Below, piece after piece: positions 44,729 to 55,047 of a stretch of 64,000 nt of DNA. The position numbers were made by a program, and so were the translations under genes. Below the pieces are notes generated by a model that was not told where the DNA came from, made no database searches, and saw only the letters and a program-made list of their open reading frames with translations. The first letter of the stretch is position 1. Each line of letters opens with the position of its first letter. The DNA is from a bacterium 0.1xD8-71 (GTDB lineage Bacteria; Bacillota; Clostridia; Lachnospirales; Lachnospiraceae): positions 1 to 64,000 of the forward strand of contig RAYR01000004.1 of NCBI GenBank assembly GCA_003612405.1, written 5' to 3'.

Positions 44729-44995
44729 TTATTTACGAAGTCCAAGCCTCTCAATCAAAGCACGATATCTCTCAATATCCTTCTCTTTCAAATAGCCCAA
44801 CAGGCCCCTTCTTTGACCAACCATTTTCAGAAGGCCTCTTCTGGAATGATGATCTTTGGGATTCTCCTTCAAGTGCTCTGTAAGCTCCTGGATTCTTGCC
44901 GTCAATACTGCTACCTGTACTTCCGGTGAACCGGTGTCACCCTCTGTTCTGGCATACTCTTTGATAATTGCTGTCTTCTTTTCCTTAGAAATCAT
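44729..44995 (-). CDS. rpsO: 30S ribosomal protein S15
   Basis: 88 residues, the universal length. Contains [37 protein letters not shown] and [16 protein letters not shown]. Binds the central domain of 16S rRNA. RBS AAAGGAG. A roughly 95-nt leader with pairable segments separates it from its promoter, a common site of S15 autoregulation in other bacteria. Confidence 0.97.
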   Translation of the reverse strand: MISKEKKTAIIKEYARTEGDTGSPEVQVAVLTARIQELTEHLKENPKDHHSRRGLLKMVGQRRGLLGYLKEKDIERYRALIERLGLRK

Positions 44996-45096
44996 AATTT
45001 CTCCTTTCCTTCAGGGGGCTGCCCTGATAACCGCCTGATACCAAGAAAGGGTCGGAGTGTCCCGCTTCTGCGTATCGGCTAAAATCATACTTATAT

Positions 45097-45125
45097 AGTG
45101 TATCACAAACCTGTCTTATTGTAAA
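45097..45125 (-). promoter_or_regulatory. promoter of rpsO
   Basis: Minus-strand TTTACA and TACACT with a 17-bp spacer, about 100 bases before the rpsO start codon. Confidence 0.6.
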
Positions 45126-45152
45126 GCTCCTTTTTCCAGTATCCAGAGTCTC

Positions 45153-46313
45153 CTAATCCTGCAAAATCCTTACAGCCTTGAACGGTGTCCTGTAAGAAAC
45201 ATTGGAGATACGGATTCCTGTCTTCGGACTGCTGGCATGAATCACCTGTCCGCCGCCGATATACATGGCCACATGATTGATGGTCTTGCCCTTTCCATAG
45301 AAAATCAGATCTCCCGGCTGTGCCTCTGACACCTTGATGGTGGTGCCGCAGTTAGCCTGCGCCCTGGAAGAGTGCGGCAGACTCACGCCGTATTTCTTAT
45401 ATAGACTCATAACATATCCGGAACAATCCGCACCCTTGGTCAGGCTGGTACCGCCCCATACATAAGGATTTCCCAGAAATTCTTTCGCATACTGACAGAT
45501 ATCCACCCGCACATCAGAGATACCCTGTCCATAAAGCAGTTCCGACATGGTGACTGCCGTGCCGAGTTCTGCACTGACTTCCACAAACTCTGCGGAAACA
45601 TAGACCTCCTCATCATCCAGAAGCACCTTGACCCAGTCACCTTCCACAGCGGCCACTTCCAGTTCCTCTCCCATGGGCACCATGGTGATTACCTCTGAAT
45701 CAGTGTTAGCCTCCGCCCGGACATTCAGACTGTCTGTGGTAACTCTCGCCACAGTCGAAGCCAGTTCCTCTGCTCTGTGTTTCGCCGGTATTCCTGTCAC
45801 AAGATACTCCTGGCTCACATACCCCTCCACACTGCCGGACTTGATATGCACCCATGTATCATCCATATCCAGCACTTCACAGGCCGCATCCTTGGGCAGT
45901 TTACCCACGAGCTTACCATCCTCCGCCGCTGTCGCCCGGATATTCAGATTATCGCTCACATTGGCTATTCCCAGGTTCGTATAGCCCCAGTTGGCGTTCT
46001 TGGCGCGCTCATACGCAAGCTTATAATCCTCCGCCGTCTTGTCCGCAGAAAAAATACTTGCGGAACCAACGGACTCACCCAGAGCATCCTGGATACTGCC
46101 TGCAAATTCCTCTTCTGCCGGATCTAAGGCAGCCACACGGGTCTGCGCCATATCCATATCTGTAATATTATGGATATTTCCTGTAATATTTCTGTCAATA
46201 TTAATCTGACGGGCCGGCAGCAAATCAGGCAATACCGCCGTCGTCTGAATCTGCAACGGAATCAGGAAAAGTAAAAAACCTGCCAGAATAAAAGATATTT
46301 CTCGTCTCTTCAT
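45153..46313 (-). CDS. SH3/NlpC-P60 cell-wall peptidase
   Basis: Secreted peptidoglycan endopeptidase, 386 residues. N-terminal signal helix (FILAGFLLFLIPLQIQ), linker to about 105, two bacterial SH3 domains (NLNIRATAAEDGKLVGKLP at about 125 and SLNVRAEANTDSEVITMVP at about 195) and a C-terminal NlpC/P60 domain with catalytic Cys in GADCSGYVMSLYKKYG, His in INHVAMYIGGG and a following HASSP. Likely cleaves the stem peptide at D-Glu-diamino acid bonds. Own promoter upstream. It lies between the Na/Pi gene and rpsO, interrupting the usual ribF-rpsO neighbourhood. Confidence 0.93.
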   Translation of the reverse strand: MKRREISFILAGFLLFLIPLQIQTTAVLPDLLPARQINIDRNITGNIHNITDMDMAQTRVAALDPAEEEFAGSIQDALGESVGSASIFSADKTAEDYKLAYERAKNANWGYTNLGIANVSDNLNIRATAAEDGKLVGKLPKDAACEVLDMDDTWVHIKSGSVEGYVSQEYLVTGIPAKHRAEELASTVARVTTDSLNVRAEANTDSEVITMVPMGEELEVAAVEGDWVKVLLDDEEVYVSAEFVEVSAELGTAVTMSELLYGQGISDVRVDICQYAKEFLGNPYVWGGTSLTKGADCSGYVMSLYKKYGVSLPHSSRAQANCGTTIKVSEAQPGDLIFYGKGKTINHVAMYIGGGQVIHASSPKTGIRISNVSYRTPFKAVRILQD

Positions 46314-46377
46314 GAAAAGATTGTCCTCTCATTATATTTGTAACATTCGTAATACTTTTGTAACAATTGCAGGGTTC

Positions 46378-46406
46378 ATTATAACAACTCTTCCGGCTTT
46401 TGTCAA
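46378..46406 (-). promoter_or_regulatory. consensus sigma-A promoter of the NlpC/P60 gene
   Basis: Minus-strand TTGACA and TATAAT separated by 17 bp. The 60-nt leader behind it contains GTTACAAA in two exact copies and a related third, a possible binding site. Confidence 0.85.
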
Positions 46407-46455
46407 TCCCCATACGCTTTTTCAGATAAAAACCCGTAAAATTCTCCCTACAGAC

Positions 46456-46493
46456 AAAAAATGCCGGGCCGCCACAGGCTTCCCGACATCTTT
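46456..46493 (-). terminator. intrinsic terminator of the Na/Pi gene
   Basis: Minus-strand stem ATGTCGGG with CCCGGCAT (one G-U pair), inner GCC/GGC, followed by TTTTTT, about 35 bases after the stop codon. Confidence 0.75.
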
Positions 46494-46526
46494 TATTACA
46501 ATCTTTTATTACAATCTTATATCGTA

Positions 46527-48173
46527 TTACATAACAGACTCATAGGTCTCATAATAGGTATTCGCAAATGCAATATTGGTCGCGTGATCCGCCACCCGCT
46601 CAAGGCCGGACACCACCTCTGAAAAGAGTGCTCCCGCCTCGGGGGAACATTCGTTGTTGGAGAGCCTGGTGATATGTTTTTGCTGCAATTCTTTCTCTTT
46701 CTCATCAATGGCTTCTTCCAGATGCCGGATATCTTCCACGTGTTCCTCTGTGCTCTTTACAAACATTTCAACAGAGAAATGCAGGATGGTATTTACCATA
46801 TCTATCATCTCTCCCATCTCTCTTTGTGCCGCCTTGGAGAACTCTACCCCTGTCTCTATCCTGTGCTTTGCCGCATCCGCAATGTTCTCCGCATGATCAC
46901 CGATCCGTTCGATGTCATTGACTACATGGAAAAGCGCACCGATACCTTTCAAGTCCTCAATGGGCAGTGTGGTCTGGTTGATCTTCACCAGATAATTAGT
47001 GATCGCATGGCTCAGGAAGTCGATATTCTTCTCCACCTCATAAACTTCCTCAATCTCCTCCTCATCCAGGGTCATTAAGGTATTCATGGCACGGTTTAAG
47101 TTTTCATCCGCCAGGGAAGCCATACGGTCTAACTCCTTGATGACCTCCACCACAGCAGTGGCCGGATTTAAGACCACTTTCTCGCCGATATATTTCAGCT
47201 GGTAGCTGTCCCGGTAGCCCACCTTCTTATCATCACCGGGCACAAGCAGATAGGTCAGTTTCACAATTCCTTTGATAAACGGCATCATGATGATAACCTG
47301 GAATACTTTAATGGAAATATGTGCATATGCCACCACCCGTCCGGGATCATTTCCTGCCAGCACCGTCAGCCCGGCCACCACCTGGCTGACCACCAGTTTA
47401 AAGATAATATACACAATGATGGTGCCGATCACATTGAAAATCAGATGAATCGCCGCCGCCCGCTTCGCATCTTTCTTACCGTTCAAAGATGCCAGCAGTG
47501 CCGAAGTACATGCGCCGATATTACAGCCAAGGATAATGAACATACAGATATCCATTCCCATCAGTCCCTGGTTGGCCAACAGCACCATGATACTGACCGT
47601 CACCGACGAGCTCTGGATAATAGCCGTCAGCACAGTGCCCAGAAGAACTGCCAGGATTGGTGTCTGCAAGGATGCAAACATATGTAAGACCACCGGGGAA
47701 TCTTTCATGCCGGACATGGCGCCTGACATGGTACTAAGCCCCATAAAGAGAACACCGAAACCAATGATGACCTCTCCCCAGTGAGTCAGTTTCTGTTTCT
47801 TGGAAAACATAATGATCAGCACGCCCACCAGAAGAAATACAGGTGCCGCCTTCTCCAGTTTCAAAGAAACCAGGAGTGCTGTCACCGTAGTACCGATATT
47901 GGCACCGAAAATTACGCCTGCCGCCTGCGTCAGATTCATCAGTCCGGAGTTAACAAAACTGACCACCATGACTGTACACGCCGATGAAGATTGAATAACT
48001 GCCGTAAAAAATACGCCCACCAGAATTCCCATAAAGCGGTTGGTAGTCAGGCGCTCTAAAACACCTCTCAGTTTCGCGCCGGCAACCTTTTCAATACTGT
48101 CGCTCATGATACGCATGCCATACAGGAACAGCCCCAGGCCGCCTGTCATGGAAAGAATAATCGCTGGATTCAT
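46527..48173 (-). CDS. Na/Pi cotransporter with C-terminal PhoU-like domain
   Basis: Sodium-phosphate symporter, 548 residues. Two inverted NptA repeats in the membrane half with the QSSSA motif (TAVIQSSSACTVMVVSF and TAIIQSSSVTVSIMVLL), eight or more helices up to about 320, then a cytoplasmic helical PhoU-like domain (about 345-548: VVNDIERIGDHAENIADAA and VVSGLERVADHATNIAFA). Promoter TTGTAA/TACAAT lies just upstream. Phosphate uptake here could feed the polyphosphate genes in the same window, but they are not linked. Confidence 0.93.
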   Translation of the reverse strand: MNPAIILSMTGGLGLFLYGMRIMSDSIEKVAGAKLRGVLERLTTNRFMGILVGVFFTAVIQSSSACTVMVVSFVNSGLMNLTQAAGVIFGANIGTTVTALLVSLKLEKAAPVFLLVGVLIIMFSKKQKLTHWGEVIIGFGVLFMGLSTMSGAMSGMKDSPVVLHMFASLQTPILAVLLGTVLTAIIQSSSVTVSIMVLLANQGLMGMDICMFIILGCNIGACTSALLASLNGKKDAKRAAAIHLIFNVIGTIIVYIIFKLVVSQVVAGLTVLAGNDPGRVVAYAHISIKVFQVIIMMPFIKGIVKLTYLLVPGDDKKVGYRDSYQLKYIGEKVVLNPATAVVEVIKELDRMASLADENLNRAMNTLMTLDEEEIEEVYEVEKNIDFLSHAITNYLVKINQTTLPIEDLKGIGALFHVVNDIERIGDHAENIADAAKHRIETGVEFSKAAQREMGEMIDMVNTILHFSVEMFVKSTEEHVEDIRHLEEAIDEKEKELQQKHITRLSNNECSPEAGALFSEVVSGLERVADHATNIAFANTYYETYESVM

Positions 48174-48223
48174 CTCAACTTAAATTTCCTTCCTTTGTTC
48201 CTTCATTCAATGCCGCCGATTTC

Positions 48224-48252
48224 ATTGTATCGAAAATAAAACACACTTACAA
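48224..48252 (-). promoter_or_regulatory. promoter of the Na/Pi gene
   Basis: Minus-strand TTGTAA and TACAAT with a 17-bp spacer, about 50 bases before the start codon, in the gap after ribF. Confidence 0.65.
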
Positions 48253-48292
48253 CCCCTTACAGCAAAAAACCGACCGCGATTGACACTTATCG

Positions 48293-49207
48293 TCACACTT
48301 CAAACTCCCTGCCCGCAACAATATCGAGGGCAAGCTGCTTCCGCAGCGCTTCCACATTCTCAAATTTCTCTTCCGGTCTGCGAAACGCATGAAGCTGTAC
48401 CGTGATCTGACTGCCATAAATGGACTCGTCAAAGTCATACAGATAGGTCTCCACCCCCATGATGTTCTCCCGGGAAACCGTAGGTTTACAGCCGATGTTG
48501 GAAATCCCCCGGTAGGAGACACCATGAAGAAGTACACTGGAATAATAGACCCCGTTTGGCGGCAGAAGCTTATTGGAGTCCGGAAGAAGATTCGCCGTAG
48601 GCATCCCCAGGGTACGCCCAAGGCGTCTTCCATGTTCTACCTGTCCGCTCACGCTGTAAGGTGTTCCCAGCATACGGGCAGCTGCCTCCATCTCTCCCGC
48701 CCGGACTGCCTGCCGCACTCTGGTAGAGCTGACCTCCCCGCCGTCCACCTGTACCTTCTCAATCAGTTCCAGACGGTAATCACACGCTTTCTCATAGCGG
48801 GCCAGAAGTGTCTTGTCACCCGCCCCTTTCCTGCCAAAAGAGATATCCGGACCAGCACACAGATAAGCCGTCTTCATCTGTTTTGCCAGGTACCTTTGGA
48901 CAAAAACTTCCGGCTCTGTGGCGGCCGTCTCCTGATTCAGGGGAAACTCAATCAGTACATCAACTCCCATCTGTCCGAAAACCATCCTCTTTTCCTCTTT
49001 GGTGGACAGATCCTTTTCCTCTCCGCCAAAAAAGGCAGAAGCCGATGTATCAAAGGTAAACACAACAGCCGTAAGTCCTTTTTCCTTCTGTTCCAGAATC
49101 TTATGAAGCAGTTTCCGATGCCCCAGATGAATCCCGTCAAACTTACCCACTGCCACGGCACTTCTTGTCTGCAAGGCAAATTCTGTGGTATTTTCTATGA
49201 TCAACAT
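48293..49207 (-). CDS. ribF: bifunctional riboflavin kinase / FAD synthetase
   Basis: Makes FMN and FAD. 304 residues. FAD synthetase nucleotidyl-transferase part: VAVGKFDGIHLGHRKLL, VDVLIEFPL, ISFGRKGAGD. Riboflavin kinase part (from about 180): YSVSGQVEHGRRLGRTLGMPTANL and PPNGVYYSSVLLHG, then GVETYLYDFDESIYG. Last gene of the rimP operon, 28 bases after truB. Confidence 0.95.
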   Translation of the reverse strand: MLIIENTTEFALQTRSAVAVGKFDGIHLGHRKLLHKILEQKEKGLTAVVFTFDTSASAFFGGEEKDLSTKEEKRMVFGQMGVDVLIEFPLNQETAATEPEVFVQRYLAKQMKTAYLCAGPDISFGRKGAGDKTLLARYEKACDYRLELIEKVQVDGGEVSSTRVRQAVRAGEMEAAARMLGTPYSVSGQVEHGRRLGRTLGMPTANLLPDSNKLLPPNGVYYSSVLLHGVSYRGISNIGCKPTVSRENIMGVETYLYDFDESIYGSQITVQLHAFRRPEEKFENVEALRKQLALDIVAGREFEV

Positions 49208-49235
49208 TGTGCCATCCTGCCTGTACTCTCCTCAC

Positions 49236-50159
49236 TTATAGAAACATCTTTACGGGTTTAAAATCCCGCGCTTCTGCCTGGTATTGATAAACACCGTAGA
49301 ACCTGCCTGTCTCATCGTAGATTCTTACCTGTTCCTGATCCCCCGGTAATATGTTATCTGTAATCAGTCCCACTGCCAGCCGATTGCCGTTTTCCGCCAT
49401 TCTGCGCCCTGTCTGTGTCACCGTGAGCGCCTTACAATAGCCAAATACCGCATCCGGTGCGGTAATGACATCTGACAGTCTCCCTTCATCCCGCAGATTC
49501 TCTATCTGTTGCAGGGTCAGAGCCTCTTTTATCCCAAAAACGCCCACCCGGCTTCTGGTAAGTGACCTCATCGCCCCGCCGCAGCCAAGGGTGTTTCCGA
49601 TATCATGGCACAGCGTCCTGATATAAGTTCCCTTGGAGCACACCACCCGGAATGTCACTTCCGGAAGCGTCATCTGCTGAATTTCTATTTCCTTGATCTG
49701 CACAGGCCTCGGCTGCCGTTCCACTTCCTGCCCGGCTCTGGCCAGTTCGTAAAGCTTTTTACCATTGACCTTTAACGCAGAATACATAGGCGGAATCTGT
49801 CCATACTCCCCCACAAATCCCATAACCGCTTCCTCCACGGTATCCTCTGTAAGCGCCTCCATCTGCGGCCTGTCCGCCCGGGCAAGCACCTTGCCCGACA
49901 AATCCTGCGTATCTGTGGTGATACCCAGCTTAAGAACCGCAATATATTCCTTATCCCAGTCCGTCAGCATGTCACACAGTTTGGTGCCCGAACCGAAACA
50001 TACAGGAAGCACGCCGACCGCAGCCGGATCGAGTGTCCCTGTATGCCCGATTTTTTTCTGTTTACAGATACCCCGGAGCCTGGCCACTACATCATGGGAG
50101 GTAAAGCCAGCTTCTTTATATACATTGATGATTCCGTTATACACAAAAGTCCCTGCCAT
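49236..50159 (-). CDS. truB: tRNA pseudouridine-55 synthase
   Basis: Makes pseudouridine in the T-loop of tRNAs. 307 residues. INVYKEAGFTSHDVVARLRG, catalytic Asp in KKIGHTGTLDPAAVGVLPV, and YSALKVNGKKLYELARAG and CSKGTYIRTLCHDIG. A C-terminal PUA-like extension is present. Three bases after the NrnA-type gene stop. Confidence 0.95.
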   Translation of the reverse strand: MAGTFVYNGIINVYKEAGFTSHDVVARLRGICKQKKIGHTGTLDPAAVGVLPVCFGSGTKLCDMLTDWDKEYIAVLKLGITTDTQDLSGKVLARADRPQMEALTEDTVEEAVMGFVGEYGQIPPMYSALKVNGKKLYELARAGQEVERQPRPVQIKEIEIQQMTLPEVTFRVVCSKGTYIRTLCHDIGNTLGCGGAMRSLTRSRVGVFGIKEALTLQQIENLRDEGRLSDVITAPDAVFGYCKALTVTQTGRRMAENGNRLAVGLITDNILPGDQEQVRIYDETGRFYGVYQYQAEARDFKPVKMFL

Positions 50160-50162
50160 CTT

Positions 50163-51125
50163 CTATGCCTGTTCCTTTTGTTTCTTCAGCTGTCCGGCAA
50201 TCTCCCTGGACAGATTATTGATATTGTCATGATATGTACCGTTCATGGTGCAGCCGGCAGCCCGCACATGACCGCCGCCGCCAAATTTCACGGCCACATC
50301 CGCCACATTTACCTTCCCGTTGGAACGCATACTCACCTTATATTCCAGTGTACCGATCTCATACATGAAAATCGCACAGTCCACACCGCTCACCACCTGA
50401 AGCTGATTCACAATACCGTCCAGATCCTTGGTACTCACCTGATAAAATTCCATCATACGCCGGGTCACCATGCTGACGATACACCGGTCATTCATAAAGC
50501 GGACACTCTCCAATACCGCCCTGCCCATAATCTGCGTCTGCACATAGGTCTTTTCAAAAAAGGTTTTCTCAATCAGCTCCGAAAAGTCAAACCCAAACGC
50601 CAGTAATTTTGCCGCCGTCTCCAGGGTATGAGGTGAGGTGTTGGAATAGCGGAACACGCCCGTATCATGGGCAATGCCGATGTAGACAGCCTTTGCAATC
50701 TCCTCATCCACTTTCTGCGGATCCATCAGATCATAGAGCAGTTCCGCCGTAGAACTTCTCTGGGGCTCAATGATATTCAGATCCCCGCATCCGGTATTGC
50801 TGATATGATGATCTATATTAATCCGCCTGCCTGCCTTTCTGTATATCGGCAGGGCATTTCCCAGACGCTCATCATTGCAGTCCAGGGCAATAAAGACATC
50901 GTAGACCTGCTGCGTCTGAAAATCAGAACGAATGTCTTCTATCCCCGGAATACAGGCAAAGACCTCTGCCGGTTTCTCCAGGTAGACATCAATACGAGCC
51001 TCCGGCAGTTCCTTTTGCAGATAGCGGTACAGAGCCATGACGGAACACACGCAGTCCCCGTCAGGTCTCACATGACCGCCAATCGCTATTGTCTTTGCAT
51101 CCTTTACTTCATTGATTATCTTCAT
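50163..51125 (-). CDS. nrnA: DHH/DHHA1 phosphoesterase (NrnA-like)
   Basis: Degrades nanoRNAs and pAp or cyclic dinucleotides' products. 320 residues from MKIINEVKDAK, where GAGGG is eight bases upstream; the longer frame to 51338 overlaps rbfA and has no site. DHH motifs: GGHVRPDGDCVCS, ALDCNDERLG, RINIDHHISNTGCG and IGIAHDTGVFRYSNT; DHHA1 end with VKFGGGGHVRAAGCTM. Overlaps the end of rbfA by 17 bases. Confidence 0.92.
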   Translation of the reverse strand: MKIINEVKDAKTIAIGGHVRPDGDCVCSVMALYRYLQKELPEARIDVYLEKPAEVFACIPGIEDIRSDFQTQQVYDVFIALDCNDERLGNALPIYRKAGRRINIDHHISNTGCGDLNIIEPQRSSTAELLYDLMDPQKVDEEIAKAVYIGIAHDTGVFRYSNTSPHTLETAAKLLAFGFDFSELIEKTFFEKTYVQTQIMGRAVLESVRFMNDRCIVSMVTRRMMEFYQVSTKDLDGIVNQLQVVSGVDCAIFMYEIGTLEYKVSMRSNGKVNVADVAVKFGGGGHVRAAGCTMNGTYHDNINNLSREIAGQLKKQKEQA

Positions 51126-51513
51126 TGCCATTTCCCTCATCTGCCTCCGATCCTTTTCTGTCTGTGGCCACCACTTCCTCGATCCGCTTTGACATATTGA
51201 CACCATAGGCAATGGACTGATCCATGATAAAGGTAATCTGGGGCGTATTGCGCAGATTGATGGTTTTCGCCAGTCTGCCGCGGATAAACCCTTCTGCGCT
51301 TCTAAGCCCTGCAAGGGTATCTGCCTGGGCTTTCTCATCTCCCAGAACGCTGATCCAAGCCTTACAGGTCTTTAAATCAGGCGCCACTTCCACAGCCACC
51401 ACTGAAGTCATCGGCGCGATCCTGGGATCCTTGATGCCTCCCCTGATGATCTGTGCCAGCTCACGCTGCACTTCCCCGTTGATCCGGGTATTTTTCACAC
51501 TGTTCTTACGCAT
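51109..51513 (-). CDS. rbfA: 30S ribosome-binding factor A
   Basis: Helps mature the 5' end of 16S rRNA. 134 residues with RINGEVQRELAQIIRGGIKDPRI, CKAWISVLGDE and LAKTINLRNTPQITFIMDQS, ending in an acidic tail. Located between infB and nrnA, as in most firmicutes. Confidence 0.95.
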   Translation of the reverse strand: MRKNSVKNTRINGEVQRELAQIIRGGIKDPRIAPMTSVVAVEVAPDLKTCKAWISVLGDEKAQADTLAGLRSAEGFIRGRLAKTINLRNTPQITFIMDQSIAYGVNMSKRIEEVVATDRKGSEADEGNGNEDNQ

Positions 51514-51548
51514 GATCCCAGCCCTTTCCGTACTTAAATAATATAATG

Positions 51549-54407
51549 CTACCTCGGCACTTCCACCATAATATAGGCTTCTACCACATCCAGCTCCTGC
51601 ATCTTGTCAAAGCCGTCAAACACAAGACCACATTCAAATCCGGCCTTGACTTCCTTGACATCATCCTTGAATCTCTTCAGGGATGCAAGGTTACCCTCGT
51701 AAATCTGCTCGTCGCCTCTGCGGATACGAATCTTGCAGCCTCTCTGGAATTCACCGTCCAGTACATAGGAGCCGGCGATATTACCGATTGCAGAAGCCTT
51801 GAAGATCTGGCGCACCTCAGCATGACCGATTACCTTTTCTTCAAAGATCGGATCCAGCATGCCCTTCATGGCCGCCTCAATATCCTCGATTGCCTGGTAG
51901 ATGACCTTGTAGAGTCTCACATCCACACCTTCACGCTCCGCCACAGTCTTCGCGGTGGCATCCGGCCTTACATTAAAGCCTATGATAATCGCAGAAGACG
52001 CAGAAGCCAAAGATACATCCGACTCGTTGATGGCGCCCACACCGCCGTGGATACACTTCACCACCACTTCCTCGTTGGACAGTTTCATCAGACTCTGTTT
52101 TACAGCTTCCACACTGCCCTGTACATCTGCTTTGACAATCAGATTCAGCTCTTTCAGATTGCCTTCCTGAATCTGGTTAAACAGATCGTCGAGAGACATT
52201 CTGGTCTTAGTATCTGCAAGCATTTCCTCTTTATGCTGAGCCAGATAGGTTTCCGCATAAGATTTCGCACTCTTGTCATTTTCATGGACAATAAATACCT
52301 CGCCGGCACTTGGCACATCCGAGAGACCCAGGATTTCCACCGGCGTAGACGGTTTTGCCTCTTTCACCCGTCTGCCTTTGTCGTCAATCATGGCCCTTAC
52401 TTTGCCATGGCTTGCCCCTGCGGAGATAAAGTCACCCACATGAAGCGTACCCTTTTGTACCAGCACCGTTGCCACCGGCCCCCGGCCCTTGTCAAGTTCC
52501 GCCTCGATAACCAGTCCTCTGGCATTTCTGTCAGGATTCGCCTTCAGTTCCATGATCTCTGCCGTAAGCAGAATCGTCTCCAGCAGATTCTCAATGCCTT
52601 CCCCGGATTTCGCGGATACAGGCACAAACTCTGTGGATCCGCCCCAGTCTACCGGGATCAGTTCGTATTCCGTCATTTCCTGCTTCACGCGGTCAATATT
52701 GGCATTGGGCTTATCAATCTTATTCACCGCCACGATGATTTCAATTCCTGCTGCCTTGGCGTGGTTGATTGCTTCCACGGTCTGCGGCATAACACCATCG
52801 TCCGCCGCCACCACTAAAACTGCGATATCCGTGGAATTGGCTCCGCGCATACGCATCGCGGTAAAGGCTTCATGGCCGGGCGTATCCAGGAAAGTGATAC
52901 TCTGCCCTTTGGCACTTACTGTATAGGCACCGATGGCCTGTGTGATACCGCCCGCCTCTTTATCCGTCACATTGGTCTTACGGATGGCATCCAGAAGGGA
53001 GGTCTTACCATGGTCTACGTGTCCCATGACACAGATAACCGGCGGACGGGCCACCATGGTGGAAGCATCTTCCTCTTCTTCCTTTAAGAGCTCTTCGATC
53101 ACATCTACCTTCACTTCTTTCTCGCAGATGATCTCGTACTCGATAGCAATATTCTCCGCATCTTCAAAACTGATCTCAGAGTTCAAGGTCACAATCTGTC
53201 CCTGAAGGAAAAGCTTCTTGATGATCACAGAAGGCTGAATCTTCATCTTGTCTGCCAGTTCCTTGATCGTCAGGGATTCCGAAATCGTAATAACCTTGAT
53301 CTGTTCTTCTACTTTCTCCTCTGCTTTCTTTTCCGGCTTAATAAATCTGCCGGCCTTGTTACGGTTCTTGATCGCAGCATCGTCCTCTTCGTAAATCAGA
53401 TCTTTCTTCGAGCGTTTATCTCTGTCCTGATTTGTTCTGCGCTTTTCTTCATCTCTGTGCTTCTCAATGTCCTTGACAGGTGCCTCGGGCACAAAGTCCT
53501 TCGGACCGTTACCTTTCCGAAATCTATTGTCCTGCCCGCCATTTCCTCTCTGAGGGCGTTCACCACCTGCACCGCCGCGGTTAGCACCGACATTGCCGCC
53601 ATTACGGCCGCGATCGCCCTGATTGTTGTTATAAGCCGGTCTGTTCTGACCTTCAGGTCGGCGATTTTCTCCTGCATTTCCTGTTCTCTCCTGTCCCTGC
53701 CCGGGCGCCGGCCTGTTACCCTGCCCCGATATGGGCCTGCCGCCCTGTCCCGGCGCGGGTCTGCTGCCCTGGGCCTGCATCGGTCTTGCACCCTGTCCCG
53801 GCGCTGCCGCGTTTTTATTCTGTTCCCGTTTCTCCTGCTGACGCTGTTCCAGCCTGCGCTCCTGCTGCTGACGCTGCCGCACATCATAAGGTTCCGCAGT
53901 CACAGGAATCGGTTTCTGTGTCGGTCTGACAATCTTATGCGGGGTATTCTGCACCTGTACCGGCCGGCCGCCATTACCCGGCTGTCTGTTATTACCGGCA
54001 TTACGATTGCCGCCTCCGCCCGGATTGCCGCCCTGGGCAGGACGCTGTCCCGACATCTTGGAATTATGCGGATTACTTACAAAAATAATCTTTTTCTTCT
54101 TGGGCGGCTCATTCTGCTGCTGTTCCTGTTTCGGTTTCTGCTCCTGTCTGGGCCTGCCGGCCGGTTCCTGGGGTTTTTGCTCCGCCGGTTTCGCAGCCGG
54201 CTCCGGTACTCTGGGTTCCGCCTTCTGCTCCTTTGCCTCTTCTGCTTTGGCACTCCCAAACTGTCTGCGCACAAGATCAATCGCCTCATCCTCGATAGAG
54301 CTTTGCGCCGCTTTCACTTCATATCCTTTAGCCTGCAAAAAATCAATCAGATCTTTACTCTTTTTATCCAGCTCTTTTGCCAGCTCATGTACTTTCATCT
54401 TCGCCAT
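51549..54407 (-). CDS. infB: translation initiation factor IF-2
   Basis: GTPase that brings initiator tRNA to the 30S subunit. 952 residues starting [13 protein letters not shown] (GGAGG upstream). IF2-N domain (1-55), a long disordered Pro/Gly/Gln/Arg region (about 60-330) with repeated GQGxRP units, a second IF2-N ([17 protein letters not shown]), G-domain with [26 protein letters not shown] and NKIDKPNA, then domains II-IV ([36 protein letters not shown]). The N-terminal extension is unusually repetitive but normal in type for Lachnospiraceae. Confidence 0.97.
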   Translation of the reverse strand: MAKMKVHELAKELDKKSKDLIDFLQAKGYEVKAAQSSIEDEAIDLVRRQFGSAKAEEAKEQKAEPRVPEPAAKPAEQKPQEPAGRPRQEQKPKQEQQQNEPPKKKKIIFVSNPHNSKMSGQRPAQGGNPGGGGNRNAGNNRQPGNGGRPVQVQNTPHKIVRPTQKPIPVTAEPYDVRQRQQQERRLEQRQQEKREQNKNAAAPGQGARPMQAQGSRPAPGQGGRPISGQGNRPAPGQGQERTGNAGENRRPEGQNRPAYNNNQGDRGRNGGNVGANRGGAGGERPQRGNGGQDNRFRKGNGPKDFVPEAPVKDIEKHRDEEKRRTNQDRDKRSKKDLIYEEDDAAIKNRNKAGRFIKPEKKAEEKVEEQIKVITISESLTIKELADKMKIQPSVIIKKLFLQGQIVTLNSEISFEDAENIAIEYEIICEKEVKVDVIEELLKEEEEDASTMVARPPVICVMGHVDHGKTSLLDAIRKTNVTDKEAGGITQAIGAYTVSAKGQSITFLDTPGHEAFTAMRMRGANSTDIAVLVVAADDGVMPQTVEAINHAKAAGIEIIVAVNKIDKPNANIDRVKQEMTEYELIPVDWGGSTEFVPVSAKSGEGIENLLETILLTAEIMELKANPDRNARGLVIEAELDKGRGPVATVLVQKGTLHVGDFISAGASHGKVRAMIDDKGRRVKEAKPSTPVEILGLSDVPSAGEVFIVHENDKSAKSYAETYLAQHKEEMLADTKTRMSLDDLFNQIQEGNLKELNLIVKADVQGSVEAVKQSLMKLSNEEVVVKCIHGGVGAINESDVSLASASSAIIIGFNVRPDATAKTVAEREGVDVRLYKVIYQAIEDIEAAMKGMLDPIFEEKVIGHAEVRQIFKASAIGNIAGSYVLDGEFQRGCKIRIRRGDEQIYEGNLASLKRFKDDVKEVKAGFECGLVFDGFDKMQELDVVEAYIMVEVPR

Positions 54408-54422
54408 ACTTACTACCTCCAA

Positions 54423-54746
54423 CTATTCCGAATCTACTAAATGTTTCCGTATTGAATCTGCAAATCCCTCGTCTGTCACAGCAAGAACTGATCTCTCTTC
54501 CCTGCCCATAGAATGTCCCAGCACGCCTTTGGTGCCGTGATACGCATAGGGCACCTCATAGAATTTACACATGTTGCTATACTTCTTTCTGGTATTCCCC
54601 GAAGCATCCTCCGCTATGACGACCAGACATGCCTTACCGCCTTTCACTGCCTGCTCTGTTGCAAATCCGCCACTGACAACATTTCGGGAGCGGGCGGCAA
54701 GCCCAAGCAGGGACAATACTTTATCCTTTCCCGGCACATGATTCAT
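54423..54746 (-). CDS. ylxQ: L7Ae/L30e-family ribosomal-type protein
   Basis: 107 residues from MNHVPGKDKVLSLL, with GGAGGGTGAGC before the ATG. RNA-binding fold: LAARSRNVVSGGFATEQAV, CLVVIAEDASGNTRKKYSN, GHSMGREERSVLAVTDEG. Expected to bind K-turn RNA. It overlaps ylxR by 26 bases and precedes infB by 15. Confidence 0.9.
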   Translation of the reverse strand: MNHVPGKDKVLSLLGLAARSRNVVSGGFATEQAVKGGKACLVVIAEDASGNTRKKYSNMCKFYEVPYAYHGTKGVLGHSMGREERSVLAVTDEGFADSIRKHLVDSE

Positions 54747-55011
54747 GCTCACCCTCCTCAAACTCCTTTTCCAGATTCTCGTATATTTCATCGGGTATAC
54801 TCATCTTGAAGGAACGCTCCAGACCTTTTTTCTTCTTTGCCTTCCTAAGACATTCCCTGTCTTTGCACAGATAAGCTCCCCGGCCGTTCTTTCTGCCGCT
54901 CATATCCAGGACGATCGGCCCTTCCGCAGTCTTTAAGACCCGCATCATCTCTTTCTTATCCTTCATCTCCCCACAGCCAACACACTGGCGGAGGGTTATC
55001 TTCTTTGCCAT
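54721..55011 (-). CDS. ylxR: YlxR-family RNA-binding protein (RnpM)
   Basis: 96 residues. KITLRQCVGCGEMKDKKEMM, GRKNGRGAYLCKDRECLRKA and a Lys-rich stretch, followed by a long acidic C-terminus. Family members modulate RNase P in Gram-positives. Lies between nusA and ylxQ. Confidence 0.92.
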   Translation of the reverse strand: MAKKITLRQCVGCGEMKDKKEMMRVLKTAEGPIVLDMSGRKNGRGAYLCKDRECLRKAKKKKGLERSFKMSIPDEIYENLEKEFEEGEHESCAGKG

Positions 55012-55047
55012 ATCATCGTCCTCTCTGTCCCGGCAGCCGCCGGATCT

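Noticed and set aside
51546..52817. Open frame opposite infB
   Set aside because: Same reason: a mirror of the conserved GTPase, low-plausibility composition.
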